DNA of 58,696 bases from Candidatus Gastranaerophilales bacterium (GTDB lineage Bacteria > Cyanobacteriota > Vampirovibrionia > Gastranaerophilales > Gastranaerophilaceae). The stretch lies in the NCBI GenBank assembly GCA_910587055.1, contig CAJUKY010000013.1, positions 1 through 58,696 on the forward strand, given 5' to 3'. Position 1 is the stretch's first letter. Every line of letters begins with the position of its first letter. A program made the translations under genes and the position numbers. Shown here in pieces: positions 36,016 through 44,299 of this stretch. The notes under the pieces were generated by a model. It did not search any database and was not told where the DNA came from. It saw nothing but the letters and a program-made list of their open reading frames with translations.

Positions 36016-36552
36016 ATGGAAAAAGAGCTTAAAACTTTAGTAAAAAGTGAAGATTTATTTAAAAAAATAGAAATTCTGGCTGAAGAAATTAATTCTTACT
36101 ATGAAAAAAAATACGGCTTAGACGAAGAATTAACCGTGGTATGTGTTTTAAAGGGCGCGGTTATGTTTTTTGCGGAATTGTCCAAACATTTAAAAATGCC
36201 TCTTCGTATGGAATTTGTAAGCCTTTCAAGCTACGGCGCGGGTGAAAAATCTTCAGGCAAAGTTTCTGCGCTTAATTTATCCCTTCCCCCTCTTGAAAAT
36301 AAAAATGTGCTTGTGGTGGAAGATATTATGGATACCGGGCTTACGCTTAAATTTTTACTTGATTTTATTGAAACAAAATGCAGGGCGCGCGAAGTTAAGC
36401 TTGCTGTAATGTGCGATAAAAAATGTGCCAGAAAATATGACATAGCACCCGATTTTTATGCACTTGATGTAGATGATAAATTTATTGTGGGCTTCGGGCT
36501 CGATTATAATGAACATTACCGCAACCTGCCTTATATAGGGTATTTTGAGTAG
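36016..36552 (+). CDS. hpt: Hypoxanthine phosphoribosyltransferase
   Basis: Purine salvage enzyme of 178 residues. PRPP-binding motif LVVEDIMDTGLTL, VCVLKGAVMFFAEL near the N-terminus, FVSLSSYG and FVGFGLDYNEHYRNLPYIG near the end are typical. ATG 36016 chosen over in-frame ATG 35959, since GGGAGA is just upstream and the earlier start would run inside tilS. Last gene of the long plus-strand run; ftsH, often next to tilS-hpt, is not here. Confidence 0.95.
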   Translation: MEKELKTLVKSEDLFKKIEILAEEINSYYEKKYGLDEELTVVCVLKGAVMFFAELSKHLKMPLRMEFVSLSSYGAGEKSSGKVSALNLSLPPLENKNVLVVEDIMDTGLTLKFLLDFIETKCRAREVKLAVMCDKKCARKYDIAPDFYALDVDDKFIVGFGLDYNEHYRNLPYIGYFE

Positions 36553-36568
36553 TGCATATTTTATTATT

Positions 36569-37102
36569 TTACAACAACAACCAATTGCAGATAATAATGG
36601 CAGCAGCAATACCTATTATGTCAGCCAAGATACCTGTAAGAATTGCGTGCCTGAATTTTTTAATGCCGATTGCGCCAAAATAAACTGATAAAACATAAAA
36701 TGTTGTTTCGGAGCTTCCGACAATTACTGCTGAAAGTTTTGCGGCATAAGAATTTGCACCGTTTGCATTTACAATGTCTGAAAAGATTCCAAGGGTTGCT
36801 CCGCCTGATAGTGAACGGGTAAGCATAAGGGGAAGTGTATCAACGGGAATTTTTAAAGCTTCAAGCGGTGTTTTTAAAATTTCCGCCAGAGCTTCAATTG
36901 CACCTGATGCACGAAACATTGAAACTGCAGCCATTATGGCTATAAGATAAGGAATGATCTTTACGCTTATTTTTAATCCGTCTTTTGCCCCTTCTATAAA
37001 AGTTTCATAAACAGGTACTTTTTTGAAAAACCCCGAAAGCAGGATTACAGCTATAATTAAGGGTAATATAAGAGTTGATATGAAATTTAAAATTTCTTTC
37101 AA
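36569..37102 (-). CDS. spmB: SpmB-like membrane protein
   Basis: A 177-residue protein of the nucleoside-recognition (gate) domain family with five helices. SLSGGATLGIFSDIVNANG and VGSSETTFYVLSVYFGAIGI match spore maturation protein B. Its ATG overlaps the spmA stop by four bases. In Bacillus, SpmA/SpmB affect spore-core dehydration, but homologues exist in many non-sporulating bacteria, where the role (possibly a two-part transporter) is unknown. Confidence 0.9.
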   Translation of the reverse strand: MKEILNFISTLILPLIIAVILLSGFFKKVPVYETFIEGAKDGLKISVKIIPYLIAIMAAVSMFRASGAIEALAEILKTPLEALKIPVDTLPLMLTRSLSGGATLGIFSDIVNANGANSYAAKLSAVIVGSSETTFYVLSVYFGAIGIKKFRHAILTGILADIIGIAAAIIICNWLLL

Positions 37103-37854
37103 AACAACCCTCCTTTACCCTTGTGCTTAAGGCTTTTTAGGCTTTTTTTATGCTTAAATTTATTTTCTTTCGGTTTGTCACTGAAAAAATCATCTTCCGC
37201 AGGTTTTTTTAATTGTTGGAATTTGTTCTTAATTTTACCCTGTGTGTATTTGCCGCAACAGTTTTTATCTTTAAAAAACGGAGCCAGAATTTTTGAAATA
37301 ATTATAGCGGAAATAAACGCTATTGTTGTTACAATCAGGGTAGGCAGAATAATTTCCGTCGGGTTATCGGCCCGCGCTGCAATTAAAATTGCAATTACGC
37401 TTGCAGGAATTAATTGAAAACCTGCGGTGTTCATCCCAAGGAAGGTACACATAGAATCGCTTGCGGTTTCATCGTCTTCACCTTTTTTTTCAGCTTCGTA
37501 TTTTAAATCCTGCATTGCCTTTATGCCGAAAGGTGTTGCCGCATTTGAAAGCCCGAGTGCATTTGCGCTGAAATTCAGTGCTATATTTGAAAAAGCGGGG
37601 CTGTTTTTCGGCAGGTCATTAAAAATTAATCTTAAAAGAGGACTTATTAATTTTGAAAATTTTTCAATAAGACCTGATTTTTGCGCAATGTGCACAATTC
37701 CAAGCCAGAATGCCATAATACCGATAAGCGCAATCCCTATATTAACGGCACTTTGCACCGATAAAAGCATAGCATTGATAACATCGTCAAGCTTATTGTT
37801 TATAGTACCCGTAATTATTGAAATTAAGATTAATCCGCCCCAGATATAGTTCAT
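37099..37854 (-). CDS. spmA: SpmA-like membrane protein
   Basis: A 251-residue partner of SpmB. AFWLGIVHIAQKSGLIEKFS, PAFSNIALNFSANALGLSNAATPFG and CTFLGMNTAGFQLIPASVIA are SpmA hallmarks. The extra ~55-residue C-terminal tail is rich in Lys (KNKFQQLKKPAEDDF, then repeated KSLK/KHK units) and probably cytoplasmic. It precedes spmB with a four-base overlap, consistent with a heteromeric membrane complex. Confidence 0.9.
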   Translation of the reverse strand: MNYIWGGLILISIITGTINNKLDDVINAMLLSVQSAVNIGIALIGIMAFWLGIVHIAQKSGLIEKFSKLISPLLRLIFNDLPKNSPAFSNIALNFSANALGLSNAATPFGIKAMQDLKYEAEKKGEDDETASDSMCTFLGMNTAGFQLIPASVIAILIAARADNPTEIILPTLIVTTIAFISAIIISKILAPFFKDKNCCGKYTQGKIKNKFQQLKKPAEDDFFSDKPKENKFKHKKSLKSLKHKGKGGLF

Positions 37855-37865
37855 TGATATACCTG

Positions 37866-38615
37866 CTATTTGCGCCCTACAAGGTCAAAATTATGATAAT
37901 TCCATGCATTTTGATTTATTTTATAGCGGACTTTATCATCTTCTTTAATTGTTTCAATTAAAACACGCTCCGTTGCTTCATCTATAACAATGGAGCTTGC
38001 AAGTCTTTTAAACACGGGATATAATTTTGCATTTATCTGTTTTAAATTGAATTCTTTAACATTTAAAATTTCATCAAGATAGCAGGCACCCGCTACAAAT
38101 TCATCCAGCGGTGTATTTATGTTTTTATTTTTTACATATTCACTGAAAGAGATAAGCTCCATTCTTGATTTTTTAGCTTTCTTGGCGGGTTTTTCTTCTT
38201 CGGGTTTTTGTTCTTCCGTTTTTTCTTCCTCGGAATTTTCTTCTTCGGATTTCGGGGTTTCTTCCGCTTCTGTATTTTCTTTTATGTCATCTTTAGGAGA
38301 GTTTTCATTCAGTGTCATGTTTTCCTGATTATTTTCAGTATCTTCTTTGTTTGTTTTTTCCGGAGCTTCTCCTGCGGTTTCTTCTGCCTGCGATTCTTCG
38401 GCTTCTTTTGCAAGGTCTTCAAGCTTTTTCGGGTCACCGTATTCGAGCTTTGCCGCTTCTTTAAAATTGGTTTCAAAATTTTCCCATTCCTCTTTTTTAT
38501 AAAGGATGGATTTTACATACTGATCAAATTCGCTTCTTATGATGTCAGGAATATCACCTGCGATTGATAATTCACATACTCCTGAATATTTAACGGTTAA
38601 TTTATATTTTGCCAT
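37866..38615 (-). CDS. Hypothetical Glu-rich protein
   Basis: Not recognised. Residues 1-55 form a beta-hairpin/helix unit (AKYKLTVKYSGVCELSIAGD, then IIRSEFDQYVKSILYKKEEW). Residues ~75-165 are extremely Glu/Lys/Pro-rich and disordered. The C-terminal ~80 residues appear folded (MELISFSEYVKNKNINTPLD, RLASSIVIDEATERVLIETI). ATG 38615 is preferred to in-frame 38633, as the first unit then aligns with the small upstream protein. No membrane helix. It lies 28 bases after that gene. Confidence 0.72.
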   Translation of the reverse strand: MAKYKLTVKYSGVCELSIAGDIPDIIRSEFDQYVKSILYKKEEWENFETNFKEAAKLEYGDPKKLEDLAKEAEESQAEETAGEAPEKTNKEDTENNQENMTLNENSPKDDIKENTEAEETPKSEEENSEEEKTEEQKPEEEKPAKKAKKSRMELISFSEYVKNKNINTPLDEFVAGACYLDEILNVKEFNLKQINAKLYPVFKRLASSIVIDEATERVLIETIKEDDKVRYKINQNAWNYHNFDLVGRK

Positions 38616-38643
38616 ATACCCTGCCTGCCCCAAAAAAGAAGTT

Positions 38644-38775
38644 TTAATTCTGGTTTTGTAATTTTAAAATATCTTCGCGCCATTTTGAAAGTTCTTCTTC
38701 AATAAATTTTGAATCATCGGATGATATTTCGATTTCTATTTCGCCCTTTTTAATTTTGAAAACATAATCTGACAT
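38644..38775 (-). CDS. 43-residue protein related to the N-terminus of its neighbour
   Basis: A small gene with AAAAGGAGC upstream of ATG. It reads MSDYVFKIKKGEIEIEISSD, then a helix SKFIEEELSKWREDIL. This strand-strand-helix layout matches the first 40 residues of the downstream Glu-rich protein (Y-x-x-x-(I/V)-K...SI...F...(Y/W)...IL). It is likely a free-standing copy of the same small domain. The function is unknown. Confidence 0.65.
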   Translation of the reverse strand: MSDYVFKIKKGEIEIEISSDDSKFIEEELSKWREDILKLQNQN

Positions 38776-38992
38776 ATTATTTCAAAAGCTCCTTTTAATT
38801 TATTTTTATTATCCAACATACTTTAAATTTTTACAACATTTTTTGACTTTTTTGAAAAAAATATTAAAAAGTTTTTGAATAGGCTTTAGAAATTGCTGTG
38901 AAAAATCATCCGTTTAAATGAAACAAAACGGGACAAATTCTCTTATACTAAGTATTGGGAGAATAGGTTTTTAAAATTTAAAGGTAAAAAAG

Positions 38993-40795
38993 TTGTATAA
39001 TTATAACTTAATTAATCCTATAAATATCACATACAGAAACCCGAAACAAAATCCTTATACTGAAAATAAGGAAGATGCGGGCAAAGAAAGTTCTGCGCAA
39101 AAACCTGTTTCTCTTGATGAAGGCAGGGGCGGGCAGAGACATTTCCCGAACGGCAACAAAGTTCAGGTTGATTATACAAAAAATAAGGTAAATATTTCAC
39201 AGGTTGTTGAAGATTTTAAAAGCACAATAGCAGCTATTAATGCACCGAAAGAGATTTCCGATGAAGTGCATATTTATCTGGGTCTTGTTGAATCTGAATC
39301 CAGAAAGGAAAGTCCTTCAAGAGAGATAATTTTATCCAATCTGAAAAATGCCTCAAAAATTTCCGATAAATTTATAGAAGACAGCCTGAAAAAGCCCTCT
39401 ACGGTTGTGGAGGACTGGGTAAATGCTTTATTTTTGCAAAATGTGGAATTAAAAGCTGATCCTGATTTTATAAATGAAGATTTCAGAGTGCAAATCCCTG
39501 AAAAGAGGCCGCAGGAAGCCGATAATACACTTTCGGGTTCTGAAAATAAAAGCGTGCAGGAAATTTGGAATAATGTAAATGCTGATAATGCAGCAGGGGT
39601 GCAGGCTGCTTCGGTTAAAACGTTTGATAAAATCTCTGCGGCGGATGATTTTCAAAATGCGCCTTTAAATATTTATAATATTCCGCAGAATAAAGTTACA
39701 ATTAATGAAATTAAGCCTATCGGGCAGGCTTCTTCCGCGTACGGGACGGCTTCTTTTGAGCCTGAAATGACGGTTCCGGAGCCTGAAATATCTTATGTAA
39801 ATTCCGGGATATCTTCCGTACCCGCTTTTAGCGGCAATAATACGGAGGTTTCCATTGTTGAAACAGAACCGATTGATACAGATTTGACCTATTCAACTAC
39901 AGCGCCTTCCGGAGATTCTTCTTCGAAGGCCGCTGTTTCTTTTGTTGAAGAGGCCGTACCTTCTTATAGTGTATATAAGCTGAATGCCTCAATAGATGAG
40001 GCTTTTGAACCTGCCAGGGTGGTTCAAACAACAGCAGGGCAAGCAGATGAAATTACCCCGCTCCGCACAATTCTTGGCGAAGAAGAACAGATTGCGCGGA
40101 ATAATTTTGTCAGAGCAAAAAGAATTGTTAAAGAAAACGGCGATCCTATGAGCGCCCTGAAACTTTATGATGAGGCTTTAAAACTTGTTCAAAATTCAGG
40201 GAATGAAAACCTTAAAGCGGCAATTCATTTTGAGCGCGGCAAAGTTTTTGATGATTATGATTATGCCGAATATGCTCTCAAAGACTATAACAGTGCCACA
40301 AAATGCAGTGATAACAATTTAAAAACCCATGCGCATCTTAAAATGGGGCGGATTTATGATGATTATGTAATGTTCGACCCTGCGGTTGAACAGTATTCGC
40401 TTGCGGTTGAGACATCCGAAGAGGCGCAAAATCCCGCAGGAAAAACAAGGGCTCTCAGATATCTTGCCGCTTTATTTGCTGACAGATACGACAAAGAAAA
40501 TATGGAAATATTTAACAATCTTGCGGTTGATTCCGCTTATGAGACGGGCAATTTGAGGATAATAGCAAATACTTTAACAGAAACTGCCGAGAATTTTGAA
40601 TATGTGGGCGAAGATATTAAAGCGCTGAATTCCTATAAGCAGGCTGCCGGAGTGTTTTTTGACCTTCAGGACTATGATGCGCTTTCAAACAGCTATGAAG
40701 CCGCATCTGATATTATGGCAAAGCTCGGGAATGAAGCTAAAGCAATGAGTCTTTTATCAAAAGCTCTGTTGTATCGTCAAAAAGCTGAACTTTAA
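38993..40795 (+). CDS. TPR protein with long disordered N-terminus
   Basis: A 600-residue protein. It begins with TTG (AAAGG upstream), an Asn/Tyr-rich MYNYNLINPINITYRNPKQN, then ~350 residues of low-complexity Ser/Ala/Glu/Pro sequence. Residues ~375-600 form TPR-type repeats (AKRIVKENGDPMSALKLYDE, AEYALKDYNSATKCSDNNL, GEDIKALNSYKQAAGVFFDL). The last 59 bases overlap convergent aroB. No signal peptide. The function is unknown; probable scaffold. Confidence 0.8.
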   Translation: MYNYNLINPINITYRNPKQNPYTENKEDAGKESSAQKPVSLDEGRGGQRHFPNGNKVQVDYTKNKVNISQVVEDFKSTIAAINAPKEISDEVHIYLGLVESESRKESPSREIILSNLKNASKISDKFIEDSLKKPSTVVEDWVNALFLQNVELKADPDFINEDFRVQIPEKRPQEADNTLSGSENKSVQEIWNNVNADNAAGVQAASVKTFDKISAADDFQNAPLNIYNIPQNKVTINEIKPIGQASSAYGTASFEPEMTVPEPEISYVNSGISSVPAFSGNNTEVSIVETEPIDTDLTYSTTAPSGDSSSKAAVSFVEEAVPSYSVYKLNASIDEAFEPARVVQTTAGQADEITPLRTILGEEEQIARNNFVRAKRIVKENGDPMSALKLYDEALKLVQNSGNENLKAAIHFERGKVFDDYDYAEYALKDYNSATKCSDNNLKTHAHLKMGRIYDDYVMFDPAVEQYSLAVETSEEAQNPAGKTRALRYLAALFADRYDKENMEIFNNLAVDSAYETGNLRIIANTLTETAENFEYVGEDIKALNSYKQAAGVFFDLQDYDALSNSYEAASDIMAKLGNEAKAMSLLSKALLYRQKAEL

Positions 40796-41825
40796 AAAGT
40801 GAAACCGGCAGTACAAGCTTAATTGCGCTATGGCTTACCTTTTTATCGGATTTCATTGCATTAAACATATCTTCTTTGTTCAGGTTTTTCATATCATTTG
40901 AAATCAAATCATAACCATGAATTAAATCTATTGCATTTTTATAATATTTTTCATCGATAAAACCTCTTGAAAAAGCAGTATTAAAGGCCATAATCATCCC
41001 TGCTGCAACGGCCTCGCCGTGGGTATATTTTTTATAATTTGTAATTTTTTCAAGTGCATGGGCAAAGGTGTGCCCGAAATTCAAAATTGCCCTTAAACCC
41101 TTCTCGCACTCATCTTTTGATACAACGTCAGCCTTCATTGAAACTGAAATATAAATAATTTCTTCCCAGTGTTTTTTAAGTTTATCATATAAACTGTCGC
41201 CTGACTTATCTTGCAGGGTTTTTAGTATGTTAAAAAAGCTGAAATCTTTATCTGTGGCGCTTTTTTCAATAAAAGCATATTTTAAAACTTCCCCGAGCCC
41301 TGTTTTTATCTGGCGGATATCAAGTGTATCAAGAGTTTTGGGGTCAATCAAAACAAGTTTCGGCTGTTTAAAGGCACCTATAAGATTTTTTCCCATTTTA
41401 TGGTTGAAACCCGTCTTTCCGCCGACTGATGAATCCACCTGAGAAAGAAGGGTTGTCGGGATTTGAATATAATCAATTCCTCTTAAAACGCTTGATGCGG
41501 CAAATCCTGCCATATCGCCCACAACCCCGCCGCCAAAGGCTATAATGCAGTCACCGCGCTCAATTTTGGCTTCAAGAAGTTTATCAAGAATATATTCAAA
41601 GGTTTGAAAATTTTTGTATTCTTCCCCATCTTCAATTTGAATTATATGTTCAAAATTGTCTAAAATGCTTTTGTAGAGCGGGTATATGGTTTTATTTGTA
41701 ATTACGAAAAATCGCCCGTTACCTTTATAGTGTGCGGCAATTGCATCTTTTATATTGTCTAAAAGCCCGTGCTTAATGATTATCGGGTAACTTTTTTCTT
41801 TTAATTCAACCGTTAATTTTTTCAT
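40737..41825 (-). CDS. aroB: 3-dehydroquinate synthase
   Basis: Second shikimate step (DAHP to 3-dehydroquinate), NAD- and Zn-dependent. GGGVVGDMAGFAAS, RGIDYIQIPTTLLSQVDSSVGGKTG, GLGEVLKYAFI, LNFGHTFAHALEK and HGEAVAAGMIMAF are all present. At 362 residues it is normal; the C-terminus overlaps the convergent TPR gene by 59 bases. It is third gene of aroC-aroK-aroB, overlapping aroK by 20 bases. Confidence 0.96.
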   Translation of the reverse strand: MKKLTVELKEKSYPIIIKHGLLDNIKDAIAAHYKGNGRFFVITNKTIYPLYKSILDNFEHIIQIEDGEEYKNFQTFEYILDKLLEAKIERGDCIIAFGGGVVGDMAGFAASSVLRGIDYIQIPTTLLSQVDSSVGGKTGFNHKMGKNLIGAFKQPKLVLIDPKTLDTLDIRQIKTGLGEVLKYAFIEKSATDKDFSFFNILKTLQDKSGDSLYDKLKKHWEEIIYISVSMKADVVSKDECEKGLRAILNFGHTFAHALEKITNYKKYTHGEAVAAGMIMAFNTAFSRGFIDEKYYKNAIDLIHGYDLISNDMKNLNKEDMFNAMKSDKKVSHSAIKLVLPVSLFKVQLFDDTTELLIKDSLL

Positions 41826-42345
41826 AAATTTCAGCTATCTCGTCCGTTATTTCTTTTGCAGTCTTATTTTCCGTATTTATTTTAAAATCCGCGCATTCGT
41901 ATTTTGCGCGCCTTTTATTTAAAATTTCTTTTAAGGTTTTTTCAGGGTCTTTTGTCATTAAAAGCGGCCTTTTTATATCACCCTTAATTCTTTCATACAG
42001 TACATCCGCAGACGCTTCAAGATAATATATCCGCCCTGTCTGTCTTAATTTTTCAATATTTTTTTTATTTTCTACAACGCCGCCGCCCGTTGATATTACC
42101 AGCTTTTGTCCTGCTTTAACGGAATTTATGGTGTTATATTCCATTTCTCTAAAAGCTTCTTCCCCAAGTGTTTTGAAGATTTCAGGAATACTCATTTTTT
42201 GATTTTTTTCTATAAGTGTATCCAAATCAATAAATCCGAGTTTTAATTTTCTGGATAAAATACTGCCTACCGTTGATTTTCCGGCGCCCATCATCCCTGT
42301 TAAAATGATAGTTCTGTTTTTAGAATTTTCTTGTGTATTGCTCAT
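41806..42345 (-). CDS. aroK: Shikimate kinase
   Basis: Phosphorylates shikimate. P-loop LTGMMGAGKSTVG, IDLDTLIE, FREMEYNTI, ISTGGGVVE and the lid with KRPLLMTK are standard. I start at ATG 42345 (MSNTQENSKNRTIIL), giving 179 residues, not at in-frame 42408, since that extra sequence would lie inside aroC and is not kinase-like. It still overlaps aroC by 26 bases and aroB by 20. Confidence 0.93.
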   Translation of the reverse strand: MSNTQENSKNRTIILTGMMGAGKSTVGSILSRKLKLGFIDLDTLIEKNQKMSIPEIFKTLGEEAFREMEYNTINSVKAGQKLVISTGGGVVENKKNIEKLRQTGRIYYLEASADVLYERIKGDIKRPLLMTKDPEKTLKEILNKRRAKYECADFKINTENKTAKEITDEIAEIYEKING

Positions 42346-43495
42346 AATTTTTAAAATTTTCCATTGTTTCATCAAAATTATCAGAGCCGAATTTTTCAAA
42401 AAAGGCATCCAACAATATTATAGAGGCAAAATTGAGTGCTACTGTTCCGAGTGCTTCGACGGCACAGGTGTCAGCCCGCTCAAAATGCGCCTTTTCCTCT
42501 GTTTTTGTTTTGATATTTATGGAATTTAAAGGTTTTCTCATTGTGGGGATGGGTTTCATGGAGAGTCTTATAACAACATCTTCCCCATTTGTCATACCGC
42601 CTTCTATGCCGCCTGCGTTGTTTGTATTCCTTACAACGGCAAGCTTTTTGCCTTCATTATTTTCTAATATGCAGGCAGAATCAGCGTTTTTACCTTCTTT
42701 TAAGAATACCTCATCATGCACTTTTGAACCCGGTAAATTTGAAACTTCTTTTCCTATACCGATTTCAACCGCTTTAACAGCCGGAATACTCATCATGGCG
42801 CCCGCTAAACGCCCGTCAAGTCTTCTATCCCAGTGTACAAAGCTTCCTAAGCCCACAGGCAGATTTTTAAACCTGATTTCTACTTCTCCGCCAAGGCTTT
42901 CACCCTCTTTTTTCGCCTGTTCTATGATATTATCAATTTCTTTTTCTGTGGTTTTTCCACAGATAGAGAGGGTTTTGGCTTCGCCTGTTATATTAAAATT
43001 TCTCAATATATCCTGACAAATTGCCCCGACAGCCACTCTTGCCGCGGTTTCACGGGCACTTGAGCGCTCCAGAATATTTCTTATATCTTTATGATGATAT
43101 TTAATTGCTCCTGCAAAATCCGCATGCCCGGGGCGTATGCGCGTGATTTCCTTTTCTTTTATAAGATTTTCAATTTCTGTGCGCGTTTCGGTATCAAGCC
43201 CGTCAAAGTCAATAGCTGTAGTACTCATGGGGATTTTCCAGTTTTTAAAATCTTTATTTTGAATTTCGATACAAATGGGCGAACCTGTTGTTCTTTGAAA
43301 CCTTACGCCTGATTTTATTTCGATTGTATCGGTTTCAATTTTCATTCTTCCGCCCCTGCCTTTGCCCTGCTGACGGTTTTTGAGCTCATTATTTATAAAA
43401 TCCAAATCAAGATAATATCCGCTTCCAATACCTTCTATGATTGCATTCAGGCATTTTCCATGTGATTCTCCGGATGTCAGAAATCTTATCGGCAT
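42320..43495 (-). CDS. aroC: Chorismate synthase
   Basis: FMN-dependent final step of the common shikimate pathway (EPSP to chorismate). RFLTSGESHGKCL, RPGHADFAGAIKYHHKDIRNILERSSARETAARVA-type core, GGIEGGMTNGEDV and MKPIPTMRKPLNSI are the classic signatures. Its 391 residues are normal. It heads the aroCKB run. The longest motif is described by position: about residues 119-152. Confidence 0.97.
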   Translation of the reverse strand: MPIRFLTSGESHGKCLNAIIEGIGSGYYLDLDFINNELKNRQQGKGRGGRMKIETDTIEIKSGVRFQRTTGSPICIEIQNKDFKNWKIPMSTTAIDFDGLDTETRTEIENLIKEKEITRIRPGHADFAGAIKYHHKDIRNILERSSARETAARVAVGAICQDILRNFNITGEAKTLSICGKTTEKEIDNIIEQAKKEGESLGGEVEIRFKNLPVGLGSFVHWDRRLDGRLAGAMMSIPAVKAVEIGIGKEVSNLPGSKVHDEVFLKEGKNADSACILENNEGKKLAVVRNTNNAGGIEGGMTNGEDVVIRLSMKPIPTMRKPLNSINIKTKTEEKAHFERADTCAVEALGTVALNFASIILLDAFFEKFGSDNFDETMENFKNYEQYTRKF

Positions 43496-43561
43496 ATTTT
43501 ATCCTTTTATAGTGTGCTTTTTGCGCTTTTTGTTTATACAAATACTCTTATAATGTACGTG

Positions 43562-44299
43562 TTAAATATATTCCCAGGGTATATGTTCTCTGGCTATAAT
43601 TGTTTCTACACCTGCTTTTGCGATTAATCCCTGAATTAAAGGCAGTACCGGCAGCTCTGATTCAAAATGCCCGATATCCGCTACTGCAAATCCCTGAACT
43701 TCAAGCGCAGCGTGGAATTTGACATCTCCTGTGATATATAAATCAACATCATATTCTCTCAATTTTTTAATTGAGCTCCCTCCCGCCCCTGCGCAAAGGG
43801 CTACATTCCTTACGGTTTCTACATTTGAAGGATTTATGAGCTTTATTCTTTCCGAGCCTATTGCTTGTTTAACACCTGTAAGCAGCTCCATCAGGTCGAT
43901 TTCGTCTTTCAGATGGGCTATTTTTATGTATTCATCTACCGTTATAAGGTTTTTAAATCCCAAAACACCCGCAAGTGCGTCTGTGGTTGAACCGTAGGTC
44001 TTATCAAGGTTTGTATGCGCGCTATACACGCATATATTGTGCTTTATAGCTTCCACTATTATGCTGTTGTCGATTTTGCTTAATTTGTCGAAAATTAAGG
44101 GATGGTGCGTAATTATAAGGTCACAATCGTTTGTAATTGCCTCAGAGAGCGTTTCTCTGGTCAGCGATAATGCTATTAAAACCCTGTTTGTGTAGTCGTG
44201 GTGCAGGTTTATCTGCCATCCGGAATTATCCCATGGCTCCATTAAATCAAGGGATGCGTACTTTTCAATTTTTGAAATAATTTCATCGGTTTTAATCAT
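43562..44299 (-). CDS. Nif3/YbgI-family dinuclear metal protein
   Basis: A 245-residue Nif3-like protein. Metal ligands appear in ITHHPLIF, YSAHTNLDKT and GHFESE; other signatures are PWDNSGWQI near the start and CAGAGGSSIKKLREYDVDLYITGDVKFH. Members may act as GTP cyclohydrolase I-type hydrolases or metal chaperones; the function is unsettled. Overlaps coaBC by four bases. The short form lacks the extra central domain. Confidence 0.9.
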   Translation of the reverse strand: MIKTDEIISKIEKYASLDLMEPWDNSGWQINLHHDYTNRVLIALSLTRETLSEAITNDCDLIITHHPLIFDKLSKIDNSIIVEAIKHNICVYSAHTNLDKTYGSTTDALAGVLGFKNLITVDEYIKIAHLKDEIDLMELLTGVKQAIGSERIKLINPSNVETVRNVALCAGAGGSSIKKLREYDVDLYITGDVKFHAALEVQGFAVADIGHFESELPVLPLIQGLIAKAGVETIIAREHIPWEYI

